This document shows positions 45,018-54,145 of a stretch of DNA of 64,000 nucleotides, in pieces. The notes under the pieces are model-generated. The model was not told where the DNA came from and ran no database searches. It saw only the letters and a list, made by a program, of their open reading frames with translations. How positions within the stretch are numbered: position 1 is the stretch's first letter; every line of letters starts with the position of its first letter. The translations under genes and the position numbers were made by a program. Source of the DNA: Streptomyces genisteinicus (GTDB lineage: Bacteria; Actinomycetota; Actinomycetes; Streptomycetales; Streptomycetaceae); assembly GCF_014489615.1 (NCBI RefSeq), contig NZ_CP060825.1, forward strand, positions 7,300,001 through 7,364,000, given 5' to 3'.

Positions 45018-45038
45018 GCGGAAAATATATTCCGATGA
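45014..45038 (-). promoter_or_regulatory. Operator overlapping -10 and start of the MIP gene
   Basis: CGGAA-AATATA-TTCCG (45019-45034), extended by TCAT and ATGA flanks with one unpaired base. The AT centre is the likely -10 (TATATT on the minus strand). The form resembles ArsR/SmtB-type sites, but the regulator is not identified. Confidence 0.5.
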
Positions 45039-45111
45039 ATGGAAGATCGGGAGAGGGGTGGGGGTGAGGCCGTCCATGGGGCCTGCTGATGCCGTAGGCC
45101 GTGGCCCTCGC

Positions 45112-45125
45112 TGAGAGCGCTCCCA
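45112..45125. promoter_or_regulatory. LacI/CebR-type operator-like site
   Basis: TGAGAGCGCTCCCA matches the CebR consensus TGGGAGCGCTCCCA at 13 of 14 bases. It lies in the 281-bp gap upstream of the MIP gene and downstream of the 335-aa gene. Confidence 0.45.
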
Positions 45126-45141
45126 CCCTGGGTGCGCTCCT

Positions 45142-45163
45142 GGCGTCTGCCGCTGACACATCA
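45142..45163 (-). repeat. Dispersed 22-bp sequence, copy 2
   Basis: 20/22 match to 14460-14481. On the minus strand AGAGGTG-ATG-TGT-CAG-CGG could start a peptide MCQRQTP, 125 bp upstream of the MIP start. Confidence 0.45.
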
Positions 45164-45298
45164 CCTCTTGTGGGCCCGGCGGCCGTGCCGACGCATTCGT
45201 TGCCGCCGCCCGCCGGTGCGGGCCCGGTGCGCGCGACAGCGCCCCGGGCCGACCGTGCGTCGGGCCCCGGGGCCGCGTCCGTCCCGCCGGCGGCGTGC

Positions 45299-46306
45299 TC
45301 AGCGGCACACGTAGACGAACTCCGCCGCCGCGGTGTGCCGTCCGGGCGAGTCGATCCGCACCTCGGCCCGCGCCGGGAACTCTCCGCGGCCGGTGAAGGT
45401 CCACCGCAGATGGAGCGTTGCTTCGCGCTGCCCCCGCGTCACCGTCTCGTACAGCTGCCCGGACGAGGTGCCGTCACTGCGCTCCCACCGGTACGCGATG
45501 GTCCCGGCGCGCCCGTCGGTCGCGACCACGGCCACGACATCGGCCGTGCCGTCGCAGCCCGGACCCTCGGCGGGCGCCCGGACCGAGACGTCCTGCACAG
45601 CGACACCCGGGCCGAAGCGCTGCCAGGCGAGGAACGCCAGCACCGCCGCCAGGATCACCGCCGCCGGCGCGTAGCGGCGCCACGCGGGACGCCCGCGCCG
45701 ACCGCCGCCGTCCGTTCCCTGTGCGGCATCCGCCTGCCCGGCGAGAGTGCCGTGCCACACGCCGGTGTACGTCGGCGGGCCGCCGCGCTGCCTGACCACG
45801 GCGGTCACCCCCGGCCCGAACCGGAGCACCTCGCCCTCCACCCGGTCCGGCTCGGCGTCCGCCGCTTCCCGCAGCGTCGGTCCGTCCACCGGCCCGGGAA
45901 GCGTCCGCCCCTGCACGGGCTCCATGAGCGTCCGCCCGTCCGTGGCGGCGTCCGCCCGCGGTGCGGGCGTCGCACCGTGCGCCGCGGTCGGCCCCGTGGC
46001 GCCCTCGGGCCCGGGACGTTCGAACCAGTGGCTGCCGAGAGCTGTCGCGCTGTAGCCGCCCCCGTTCCCGTTTCCGTCCCGGCTCCCGCCCTCGATGCCG
46101 TCCCCGGCCGCCTGCGTCCGGCCCGTCTCGGGCGTGGCGGTCCCGGCCGAGGGCAGCCGGACCGTCCCGGGCGCGTCCCCGCCCGACTCCGCCCGCCCGT
46201 CCGCCGCGCCGCCGGGGCTGCCCGCCGCGCCGCCGTGCCCGCCCGGTGACCCGGGCTCGTCGTCCCGCCCTCGGGCGGGCGGCGTGGGGGAGTGGTGACC
46301 GCTCAT
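45299..46306 (-). CDS. Single-pass membrane protein coupled to a Ser/Thr kinase
   Basis: 335 aa; ATG 46306 overlaps the kinase stop (ATGA). A long disordered Gly/Pro/Asp-rich cytoplasmic part (residues 1-205, with Thr-rich GRTLMEPVQGRTLPGPVDGPT) precedes one membrane helix (YAPAAVILAAVLAFLAWQRF) and a ~100-residue outer domain of beta strands with two cysteines (GPGCDGTADVV ... FVYVCR). The outer domain resembles the C-terminal domain of the kinase next door (HLRWTFTGRGEFPARAEVRI). A substrate or partner of the kinase is a good guess. Confidence 0.7.
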   Translation of the reverse strand: MSGHHSPTPPARGRDDEPGSPGGHGGAAGSPGGAADGRAESGGDAPGTVRLPSAGTATPETGRTQAAGDGIEGGSRDGNGNGGGYSATALGSHWFERPGPEGATGPTAAHGATPAPRADAATDGRTLMEPVQGRTLPGPVDGPTLREAADAEPDRVEGEVLRFGPGVTAVVRQRGGPPTYTGVWHGTLAGQADAAQGTDGGGRRGRPAWRRYAPAAVILAAVLAFLAWQRFGPGVAVQDVSVRAPAEGPGCDGTADVVAVVATDGRAGTIAYRWERSDGTSSGQLYETVTRGQREATLHLRWTFTGRGEFPARAEVRIDSPGRHTAAAEFVYVCR

Positions 46307-47943
46307 GAGACCGGGCACCCCCGCCGCGTCAGGAGCTGCTGCGTCGAACCGCCGCCTGCCCAGGCGGGATCGGTCGACGCCTGCACCGCCCACCAGCAGC
46401 CCTTCCCCTGGAAGGTGTGGGCCAGCGGCAGGGTGTAGGACGTGGCGCCGCTCCGGCTGAACGTCTCACTGCCCTCCGGCACGCCCGGTTCGCCCTTGCT
46501 GTCGCCGGTGTACCAGGTGATCACGACGGTGACCGGGCCCGGCCCGTCGGTGGTCACGTCGACGGACGCCTGACCGGTCACCGGGCCGGTCTGGCGGAAG
46601 AGCGTGACCGCCACCGAGGTGACCCGTACGCGCGCGGGCACGGGGGTCACGGATGCCGTCGCCGACGCGGAGACCGTGGGAACCGGCTCCGGCGCCGCGG
46701 GCGTGCTCGCGCTCGCGGTGGGATCCGCCGTGGGCGACGGCGGGCCGGACGAGCCCGACGGTGTGACGGAAGGGCTCGCCGCCGGTGAGGCGGGCGCCGC
46801 GGAGGAGGCCGGCGTGTCGGACGGGGGAGACGGCGTGCCCGGGCCCGGCGGCCCCGCGCTGGTCGTGGCCACCGCCTCGGCCGTGGTCTCCCGCCGGTCC
46901 TCGCCCGCTCGCGCCGCCACGGCCGCGAGCCCGGCGATCACCACGGCGACGATCGCCGCCACGACGCCGCGCAGCCCGGGGAGCAGCCGCCGTCCGGCCC
47001 CGGGGCCGCCGACCGGGGGAGGCGGCGCGGCCAGTGCGGTCGTCGCCGCGTCGGTGGTTCCCGCCGCCCCGGCGGCTGCCGAGGGGAACAGCAGCGGCAG
47101 CAGGGCCGCGAGCGCTGCGAGCCGGCCCCGGCCGCGCTCCTCCCAGTCCGGGCCGTAGGCCGCCCCGGCGATCTCCTCCAGCTCCGCCACGAAGGCGGCG
47201 GCGTCCGCGGGCCGGTCCGCCGGAGTCTTCGCGAGCCCGCGACGGATCAGCGGCCGCACCGGCTCCGGCGTGTCGTCCTCGGGGACCGGCGCGCCGATGT
47301 GCTGGAGGGCCAGCTCCGCGAAGTTCTCGCCGCCGAACGGCTTGCGCCCCGTCAGGCACTCGTAGAAGGTCGCCGTCGCCGCGTACACGTCCGCGGCCGG
47401 CGAGGCCGCGCCGCCCTCCCACTGCTCGGGAGCCATGTACGCCGGTGTGCCGGCGACACCGGGTGTCGCGCCGTGCCGGGCGGCGATGCCGAAGTCGACC
47501 AGTTTCGACGAGCCGTCGGCGGCCACCAGGACGTTCTCGGGCTTGTAGTCGCGGTGGACCACACCGCGCGCGTGCGCGGCGGCCAGCCCCAGCAGGGACC
47601 CCTTCAGCACGACGAGCGCCGCTTCCGGCCCCGTCGCCCCCTCCCGCGCCAGCAGCGCGCGCAGGGCGACGCCGTCGACGAGCTCCATCACGATCGCCGC
47701 GCCCGCGGGGGCCTCGACGTACTCGTAGAGGCGCACCACGTGCGGTGTGTCGAGCCCGCCGAGCAGCCGCGCCTCCGCCCGGAACTCGCGCACGAACGCG
47801 GCGTCCGCGCGCAGCCGCTCACCGAGGTACTTCACGGCCACCGGCACACCCGTGGCGTCGTGTATCGCGAGCACCACGCGACCGCCCCCGCCGGTGCCCA
47901 GCTCCCGGGTCTCCGTATAGCCCGGTACCGTCCACACACCCAT
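46303..47943 (-). CDS. Hanks-type Ser/Thr protein kinase with extracellular domain
   Basis: 546 aa from ATG 47943 (GTG 47946 also possible). Kinase domain residues 1-265: Gly loop GTGGGGRVVLA, VAVKYLG lysine, catalytic HRDYKPENVL, DFG in KLVDFGIAARHG, APE in YMAPEQWEGG. A membrane helix near residue 330 (LRGVVAAIVAVVIAGLAAVAA) is followed by a Ser/Pro/Thr linker and an outer beta-rich domain with cysteines (GKGCWWAVQASTDPAWAG, RRGC). No PASTA repeats, so the ligand differs from PknB. Coupled to the 335-aa membrane protein. Confidence 0.92.
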   Translation of the reverse strand: MGVWTVPGYTETRELGTGGGGRVVLAIHDATGVPVAVKYLGERLRADAAFVREFRAEARLLGGLDTPHVVRLYEYVEAPAGAAIVMELVDGVALRALLAREGATGPEAALVVLKGSLLGLAAAHARGVVHRDYKPENVLVAADGSSKLVDFGIAARHGATPGVAGTPAYMAPEQWEGGAASPAADVYAATATFYECLTGRKPFGGENFAELALQHIGAPVPEDDTPEPVRPLIRRGLAKTPADRPADAAAFVAELEEIAGAAYGPDWEERGRGRLAALAALLPLLFPSAAAGAAGTTDAATTALAAPPPPVGGPGAGRRLLPGLRGVVAAIVAVVIAGLAAVAARAGEDRRETTAEAVATTSAGPPGPGTPSPPSDTPASSAAPASPAASPSVTPSGSSGPPSPTADPTASASTPAAPEPVPTVSASATASVTPVPARVRVTSVAVTLFRQTGPVTGQASVDVTTDGPGPVTVVITWYTGDSKGEPGVPEGSETFSRSGATSYTLPLAHTFQGKGCWWAVQASTDPAWAGGGSTQQLLTRRGCPVS

Positions 47944-48271
47944 CACGTTCCCCCCGAACCGGCCGTCGCCGCCGCACACCGTAGCGCCACGGTCCGTCCC
48001 CGGCACAGACACCGTTCGCCCACATCCGGTTCCGGCGCGGGCGGCACGGAAGGCATGTCTCCCGGCGTGACCGTGGTCCGCTCGCGCCGGCGGGAGAGCG
48101 AACCGGGAGCGGTGCGACGGGAGTTGCGCAGGGGACCGGGGCGTTGTGATTGGCATGGACCTGCCGTGTGATCTCGGCTACGCTCCGTACCGGGCGCCGT
48201 TGAGAGCGCTCTCAGAATGCGCGCGCCTGTTCCACCCCCACCTTTGCTGGAACAACCGAAAGGTCGACGCC
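47944..48271. other. Divergent region kinase/protease
   Basis: 328 bp without a gene; holds the kinase promoter, the protease promoter and the palindrome at 48201. Nothing else recognised. Confidence 0.5.
48201..48214. promoter_or_regulatory. LacI-type palindromic operator upstream of the protease
   Basis: TGAGAGCGCTCTCA, a perfect 14-bp palindrome with the GAGCGCTC core of LacI/CebR-type sites, 58 bp before the protease ATG and so in promoter range. Confidence 0.55.
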
Positions 48272-49426
48272 ATGAGACGCACCACCGTGCTGCGCACCGG
48301 TCTCTCCACGCTGATGCTCCTCGGGGCATGGGCGGCCACCGGAGCCGGCCAGGCCGCCGCGGCCGACCCGGACCGGACGCCGGCCGCCACCGCCGAGATG
48401 TCCACCGGCCTGGTCGAGGCCATGCAGCGCGACCTCGGCCTCACCGCGGCCGAGGCGCACGAGCGCCTGGCGGCGGAGAAGGCCGCCGGGGCCGTCGAGG
48501 CCGAGGCCCGCAAGGCCGCGGGCGCGGCGTTCGGCGGGTCCTGGTTCGACGCGGAGAGCGGCAGCCTGACGGTCGCGGTCACCCAGCCGGCCAAGGCGGC
48601 CGCCGTACGGGCGACCGGCGCGGCCACCAGGATCGTGCAGCACACCGAACGCCGCCTCGACGCCACCAAGGCCGCGATCGACGCGCTGCCCGCGCCCGCC
48701 GGGGTGAGCAGCTGGCACGTCGACCCGCGCGGCAACCGGGTCGTCGTCTCCGTCGTCGCCTCCGAGCGTTCCGACAACGATGTCCGGCGCTTCCTCGACC
48801 GCGCCCGCGCGGCAGGCCCGGTGACCGTGGCGGAGGTCGCCCAGGCCCCGCAGACCTTCGCCGCCGGTACCGTCGGCGGCGACCCGTACTACACCGGGAA
48901 CGTCCGCTGCTCCATCGGCTTCTCCGTGCACGGCGGCTTCGTGACGGCCGGTCACTGCGGACCGCAGGGCCAGGCCGTACGCGGCTGGGACGGCTCGCAC
49001 ATCGGCCACTTCCAGGGTTCGTCCTTCCCCGGTGACGACTACGCCTGGGTGAGCGTCGGCAGCGGATGGTGGACCGTGCCGGTGGTCCTCGGCTGGGGCG
49101 CCGTCCCCGACCAGCTGGTCCGCGGCTCCAACGAGGCGCCCGTCGGCGCGTCGATCTGCCGGTCCGGATCCACGACGCGCTGGCACTGCGGCAACATCCT
49201 CGCCAAGAACGAGACCGTCAACTACAGCCAGGGCGCCGTGCACCAGATGACCAAGACGAGCGTGTGCGCCGAAGGCGGCGACTCCGGAGGCTCGTTCATC
49301 AGCGGTGACCAGGCGCAGGGCGTCACCTCCGGCGGCTGGGGCAACTGCAGCACCGGCGGACAGACCTGGTACCAGCCCGTGAACGAGATCCTGAACCGCT
49401 ACGGTCTGCGGCTGCACACCGCCTGA
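48272..49426 (+). CDS. Secreted S1 serine protease, streptogrisin/alpha-lytic type
   Basis: 384 aa preproenzyme; GAAAGG precedes ATG 48272. Signal peptide (RTGLSTLMLLGAWAATGAGQAAA), a prodomain of about 165 residues with the alpha-lytic pro-region pattern (LGLTAAEAHERLAAEKAAG, AAFGGSWFDAESGSLTVAVT), then the mature chymotrypsin-fold protease from about residue 200. Triad: His228 in TAGHCG, Asp256 in GDDYAWV, Ser338 in CAEGGDSGGSF. The prodomain acts as folding chaperone before autocleavage. A LacI-type operator lies upstream and a 17-bp terminator downstream. Confidence 0.94.
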   Translation: MRRTTVLRTGLSTLMLLGAWAATGAGQAAAADPDRTPAATAEMSTGLVEAMQRDLGLTAAEAHERLAAEKAAGAVEAEARKAAGAAFGGSWFDAESGSLTVAVTQPAKAAAVRATGAATRIVQHTERRLDATKAAIDALPAPAGVSSWHVDPRGNRVVVSVVASERSDNDVRRFLDRARAAGPVTVAEVAQAPQTFAAGTVGGDPYYTGNVRCSIGFSVHGGFVTAGHCGPQGQAVRGWDGSHIGHFQGSSFPGDDYAWVSVGSGWWTVPVVLGWGAVPDQLVRGSNEAPVGASICRSGSTTRWHCGNILAKNETVNYSQGAVHQMTKTSVCAEGGDSGGSFISGDQAQGVTSGGWGNCSTGGQTWYQPVNEILNRYGLRLHTA

Positions 49427-49449
49427 GGCGCGACCCGCACACGGCACGC

Positions 49450-49487
49450 CCGCCGTGCCTCCGCCCCCGCGGGCGGAGGCACGGCGG
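49450..49487 (+). terminator. 17-bp perfect hairpin after the protease
   Basis: 49450-49466 pairs perfectly with 49471-49487 around CCGC. Confidence 0.85.
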
Positions 49488-49578
49488 TGCGGTCGCCGGA
49501 CGGGCCGCGCGCCCCGCCCCGAGGATCCCCGGACCGGTTCGGGACGGTACGGAGCCCGGCGTCGGATACGGTTCCGGT

Positions 49579-51210
49579 GTGGTGATCACAGAGGACAACC
49601 CGGCGCCGGGCACGGCATTGCTGCTGGCAGCCGCCCCTGCCGGCAAGGGACGGCTGGTCGACGCGGCGTCCGTGCTGCCCTCCCTCGCCGCGGTTCCCGC
49701 GGAGGTGCTGACCGGGTCGGCGGGCGCGCCCGCACCCGCCGCGGCGACGGTCGTCGAACTCGCCGACCCCCTGGACCCGCAGACCGTGCTGACCCGCATC
49801 CGTGCGGCCGCCGCGGCGCCGGGACCGTTCTTCCTCTATCTCGCCGGGCAGTTGCACCTCGACCGCAAGCAGCGGCGTCTGCACTTCGCACTGGCCCGCT
49901 CCACGCCCGCCACCCTGCGCTACACCGCGCTGCCCTGGCACTGGCTCGCCGCCGAGCTCGGACCGCGCCCGCCCGGTTCGACCACCGTCGTCGCCGACCT
50001 GGTCGCGGACGCCGAGGCGCTGCGGCAGGTGCGGGAAGGGGCGACGGCCCTCGGCCCGTCCGTACTCCAGTACGGCAGGGTGGTGCCGGCCGCGGGCCGC
50101 AGGAACCTCGCGGAGCCCGCGTACCTCCGGGCGATGGCGGAGATCTGGCGCAGCGGTGCCAGGCCCGCACCGGCGGAGCTGCACGCCGCGGCCCTGTCCC
50201 GCACCGAACCGGCGGACGGGGCGGTGCTGTTCCCGTCGTCGCTCCCGCCCTCCACCGGCCCGGTCCCGGCACCGTACGCCCCCCACACCGCGCCGCCCAC
50301 CGCCGCCCACGCGGCGCCGCCGGCACCCTCGCCGCCCGCACCCGCCGCCGTCGTCCCTCCCGGGCCCGCACGGCAGCCGTCCCCCCGCCCGCCCGCTCCC
50401 GACGCCCCGTCACCGGTATTCCGCCCCCGTGCCGTTCCGCCCGCCGCCCCGGCCGAGGCCCCGCCGGCCCCCGCCGAAGGCGCCGCGACCGAGCAGACCC
50501 CCGCCGTTCCCGTCCCCGCCGCGGCCGGGCCCACGCCCACTGCCCCTGCCGCCCCTGCCGTGACCGAGCAGGCCCGCGCCGGGGCCGCTGCGGCCGAACC
50601 GCCGCCCGCCGCCCCCGTCGTGGCCGAGCCGGCACCCGCACCCGCGCTCCAGGCCGCCCCGCTCGCCGCCGCGCCCCCGCTCCCGGCGGCCCCTCCGCCC
50701 ACCGCGCACCGTCGCCGCCCCGTCCGCGGCGCGACCGCCGAGGACGGCAGCGGTTCCGCTCCCGGGGTGCCGTCCCGCGCGGGCGCGGCGGATCCCCATC
50801 CGGCGATCCTGGACGCGGCACGGGCCGGACGCCACACCGAGGCCGCCGCTGCCGCCGCCGCCTGTGAAGGCGAGGCGCTGCGCACCCACGGGCCCGCCTC
50901 GGCCGAAGCGCTCCACTGGCTGGAGGTGCGCGCCGACCTCGCGCGCCTGGCCGGGGACGCCGCGCGCAGCTGCGAGCTGTGGATGGCGGTGGCCGACGGC
51001 CGGCTGCGCCGGCAGCAGACCACCGACGACCCGGACGTCGAGGGCGCCGTCGACCGCGCCCACCACCAGTGGGAGCAGATCCGGGACGCGGGGCGGGCCC
51101 GCCGGCTGGCGCCGCCCCTGGTGCAGTTGCGCCGCCGTGTGCCGGGACGGCAGCGCGGCGCGCTGAAGTTGCTCCAGCACCGGCTGGAGCAACTTCAGCA
51201 CGCTGGCTAG
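49579..51210 (+). CDS. Multidomain protein with Pro/Ala linker and TPR-like C-terminus
   Basis: 543 aa from GTG 49579. The N-terminal ~200 residues form an alpha/beta domain (GTALLLAAAPAGKGRLVDAA ... GPFFLYLAGQLHLDRKQRRL ... LPWHWLAAEL ... STTVVADLVADAEAL) whose order of strands recalls caspase/CHAT-like domains, but the usual catalytic GHG reads AGQ, so activity is doubtful. A 230-residue Pro/Ala linker follows, then helices like TPRs (ILDAARAGRHTEAAAAAAAC, LEVRADLARLAGDAARSCEL). I do not recognise the family with confidence. Confidence 0.65.
   Translation: MVITEDNPAPGTALLLAAAPAGKGRLVDAASVLPSLAAVPAEVLTGSAGAPAPAAATVVELADPLDPQTVLTRIRAAAAAPGPFFLYLAGQLHLDRKQRRLHFALARSTPATLRYTALPWHWLAAELGPRPPGSTTVVADLVADAEALRQVREGATALGPSVLQYGRVVPAAGRRNLAEPAYLRAMAEIWRSGARPAPAELHAAALSRTEPADGAVLFPSSLPPSTGPVPAPYAPHTAPPTAAHAAPPAPSPPAPAAVVPPGPARQPSPRPPAPDAPSPVFRPRAVPPAAPAEAPPAPAEGAATEQTPAVPVPAAAGPTPTAPAAPAVTEQARAGAAAAEPPPAAPVVAEPAPAPALQAAPLAAAPPLPAAPPPTAHRRRPVRGATAEDGSGSAPGVPSRAGAADPHPAILDAARAGRHTEAAAAAAACEGEALRTHGPASAEALHWLEVRADLARLAGDAARSCELWMAVADGRLRRQQTTDDPDVEGAVDRAHHQWEQIRDAGRARRLAPPLVQLRRRVPGRQRGALKLLQHRLEQLQHAG
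51162..51199 (+). terminator. 17-bp perfect inverted repeat inside the 3' end of the CDS
   Basis: 51162-51178 and 51183-51199 pair perfectly around ACCG. It lies within the last codons (LKLLQHRLEQLQ) of the 543-aa protein, 11 bp before its stop, so coding and terminator-like functions overlap. Confidence 0.6.
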
Positions 51211-51251
51211 ACCCGGCCCGCCGTCCGGCGGACGGTGCCGGGAGGGTCCCG

Positions 51252-52352
51252 TCAGGCGGGGCGTTCACGCCCGGTCTCGTCGGGGATGTCGGCCTCGATC
51301 CGCTCCTTGCGGACGCGGCCCGTGACGGTGGTGTCCTCGACGCGCTCCTCGACGGCGAGCCGTACCCGCTCCACCGGTTCGGCACGGGTCTCGACGACAG
51401 CGCGTTCCTCGTAGAGCGTCACGTCGTGCTCAGCTTCGGAGATGTCCGGACCGGAGAGCGCCGACTCCCGGTTGGCCTCGGTGATGGGCTCGCGCTCCAG
51501 CCGCACCTCGGTGTGGCGCAGCGGCACGCTCTGGCTCTCCTCCTCCGTCACGACGTACTTGCGCAGCCGGGCGTGGCCCACTTCGTGGCGTTCGGTGCCG
51601 ACGTGCATGTGCTCCTCGGACCGCGTCATCGCCATGTCCGTGTCGCCCGCGGCCGCCGCCCCGGCCGCCTCGGTGTCCCCTGCGGCGGTCATGCCCGCGG
51701 CCTTGGTGCCACGCGTACCCGCCGTGCCCGCAGTGCCCGCGGCCTTGGTGCCACCCGCGGACGCCGCTCCGGCCGCCTTGGTGTCGCCCGTCGCGGCCAT
51801 GCCCGCGACCGTCGTGTCGCCGGCCCGTGCGTGCCGTCCGGTACGCGCCGTACCGGCGGTTCCGGCCGCTCCGGCGCCGTCCTTCTCGCCCCGTGCCTTC
51901 GCGGTACCCGCCGCTCCTGCCGCGCCGGCGGCTCCGGCCGCCCCGGCGGCACCCGCCGCTCCCGCGCCGTCACCCCCCGAACCGTCCGCCGCCCAGCCCT
52001 TGTCGGGGCTGTTGGCGTCACGCCAGGCGGCGTCCCAGTCGAGGCTGTAGTGCTGGTAGAGCCGTTCCTCCTCCTGCCGGGAGAGGTGCCCGGCGGCGTC
52101 CACGGCCACGTTCGGCGCGTCCTTGATCTTGTCCTTCGGGTACGGCACTTCGAGGTGGTCGTCGACCATCGTGGCGTTCTGTATCGGGACGAACGATTCG
52201 CTGGTGCCGAGCAGGCCGGTCTGCACGCTGACCCAGTCGGGCTGCCCCGTGGCGTCGTCGACGAACACGTGTTTCGCGTTGCCCACCTTGTTGCCGTCGG
52301 AGTCGAAGACGGCGTGGTCGAGCACGTTCGGGATCTGCTCTCGCGTGATCAT
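51252..52352 (-). CDS. PRC-barrel/DUF2382 stress-type protein
   Basis: 366 aa; GAGGGAG before ATG 52352. PRC-barrel at residues 1-110 (VLDHAVFDSDGNKVGNAKHV, GLLGTSESFVPI), an Ala/Gly/Thr low-complexity linker at about 125-250 built of short repeats (AAGAAGAAG, GTKAAGTAGTAG, TAAGDTEAAG), and a C-terminal DUF2382 (LRKYVVTEEESQSVPLRHTE, ERIEADI). Such proteins accumulate in dry or salt stress and at the cell surface in several bacteria. The repeat linker may vary in length between strains. A SigB-like promoter lies upstream. Confidence 0.85.
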   Translation of the reverse strand: MITREQIPNVLDHAVFDSDGNKVGNAKHVFVDDATGQPDWVSVQTGLLGTSESFVPIQNATMVDDHLEVPYPKDKIKDAPNVAVDAAGHLSRQEEERLYQHYSLDWDAAWRDANSPDKGWAADGSGGDGAGAAGAAGAAGAAGAAGAAGTAKARGEKDGAGAAGTAGTARTGRHARAGDTTVAGMAATGDTKAAGAASAGGTKAAGTAGTAGTRGTKAAGMTAAGDTEAAGAAAAGDTDMAMTRSEEHMHVGTERHEVGHARLRKYVVTEEESQSVPLRHTEVRLEREPITEANRESALSGPDISEAEHDVTLYEERAVVETRAEPVERVRLAVEERVEDTTVTGRVRKERIEADIPDETGRERPA

Positions 52353-52388
52353 GTCTCTCCCTCTTCCGTGGGGTCCCTCAGCAAGGGG

Positions 52389-52413
52389 GTAACCATGACA
52401 AAACAACCCAAAC
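52389..52413 (-). promoter_or_regulatory. SigB-type promoter of the DUF2382 gene
   Basis: On the minus strand GTTT (52413-52410), 15-bp spacer, GGTTAC (52394-52389): close to the actinobacterial SigB pattern GTTT-N14/16-GGGTAC, one mismatch in the -10. 37 bp upstream of the start codon. Confidence 0.5.
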
Positions 52414-52483
52414 GCCATGTGTGGGACCGGTATCCCCGTGATACGATCCGATCCGCAACGGAACGAAACAGGGGAGGTTCGCC

Positions 52484-52866
52484 GTGCGCGTCAAGGACTT
52501 CGATCATGTGGTGCTCAACGTCGAGGACGTCGAGCGGTCGCTGGCGTTCTACTGCGGCCCGCTCGGGCTGGAGCCCGTCCGGGTCGACGAGTGGCGCGCG
52601 GGCGAGGTGCCCTTCCCGTCGGTGCGGATCAGCCCGACCGCGATCATCGACCTCTTCCACCGCCCCCGCGGCACGTCCAACGTGGACCACATCTGCCTGG
52701 TCGTCGATCCGCTGGACTGGCAGGAGGTCATCGACTCGGGGCGGTTCACCGTCCTGGACGGCCCGGTCGGCCGCTTCGGCGCACGGGGTGACGCGCAGTC
52801 CGTCTACGTCGAGGACCCGGACGGCAACACGGTGGAGCTGCGCTGGTACCCGCAGGACGTCCCGGC

Positions 52867-52870
<4 letters not shown>
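52484..52870 (+). CDS. VOC (glyoxalase/dioxygenase superfamily) protein
   Basis: 128 aa from GTG 52484 (GGGGAGG upstream). Two beta-alpha-beta3 repeats: VKDFDHVVLNVEDVERSLAF at the start, NVDHICLVVD in the middle and SVYVEDPDGNTVELRWYP at the end. Putative metal ligands His8, His63-type position and Glu in VELR are present. Function may be glyoxalase I-like, fosfomycin-type or binding only. Overlaps the TetR gene (GTGA), so probably co-expressed with it. Confidence 0.85.
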
Positions 52871-53577
<707 letters not shown>

Positions 53578-53703
53578 CCGAGACGTGCGGTCGCACCCCG
53601 CCCGATCTGCCGCCTTCACCGTCCGTATTCGACGAAAATGCGCACAATGTCCTGCCGTGCAAGGCTGATCCCGCCCCGACCACCCAGCTCGAAGGAGAGA
53701 CTG

Positions 53704-53898
53704 ATGGGTATCAAGGACCAGTTCCAGGACAAGGCCGAGCAGCTCAAGCAGGAAGCGCAGAAGCGCATGGGCGACAACGCCCCCGAGCGCGGCGGCCAGG
53801 ACCGGGAGCGCGGCCGGCAGGACCAGGAGCGCGGGCGCCAGGAGCGTGAGCCGCGCCAGCAGATGCTGGACGAGGACCAGGGCCGCCGCCAGAACTGA
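53704..53898 (+). CDS. Small CsbD-like stress protein
   Basis: 64 aa, AAGGAGAG before ATG 53704. Very hydrophilic: GIKDQFQDKAEQLKQEAQKR, then Gln/Arg/Glu repeats (GGQDRERGRQDQERGRQERE). The opening resembles CsbD/YjbJ general stress proteins, which are short and natively flexible. Lies near the DUF2382 gene; ends at a strong terminator. Confidence 0.7.
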   Translation: MGIKDQFQDKAEQLKQEAQKRMGDNAPERGGQDRERGRQDQERGRQEREPRQQMLDEDQGRRQN

Positions 53899-53918
53899 TC
53901 CCGACGCGGGACAACGTG

Positions 53919-53949
53919 AAGGGGCGCATCCGTCACGGATGCGCCCCTT
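53919..53949 (+). terminator. Intrinsic terminator
   Basis: 14-bp perfect stem (53919-53932 with 53936-53949), TCA loop, then TCTCTT. Confidence 0.9.
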
Positions 53950-54145
53950 TCTCTTGCCCCATCCTCGTGCCCCTTCCCCTTGCCGTTCCCCCGCACGGCT
54001 CGCCCCGGCCGCGGCGTCACCCGTTCCCCCGCCCCGGCGTGCCGCCGGCGGCCGGCCGGATTCCACTGTGTCTGTCCCCTGCGCTTCGCGCGCACGGCCC
54101 GAACCACCGCTTCGCCTGCCGGAGCCCGACGTCCCGGGAGACCCG

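Noticed and set aside
45018..45166. N-terminal extension of the MIP channel starting MCQRQTP
   Set aside because: The added 50 residues are Pro/Arg-rich, and a -10 box with operator sits directly before ATG 45017, so the shorter start is preferred.
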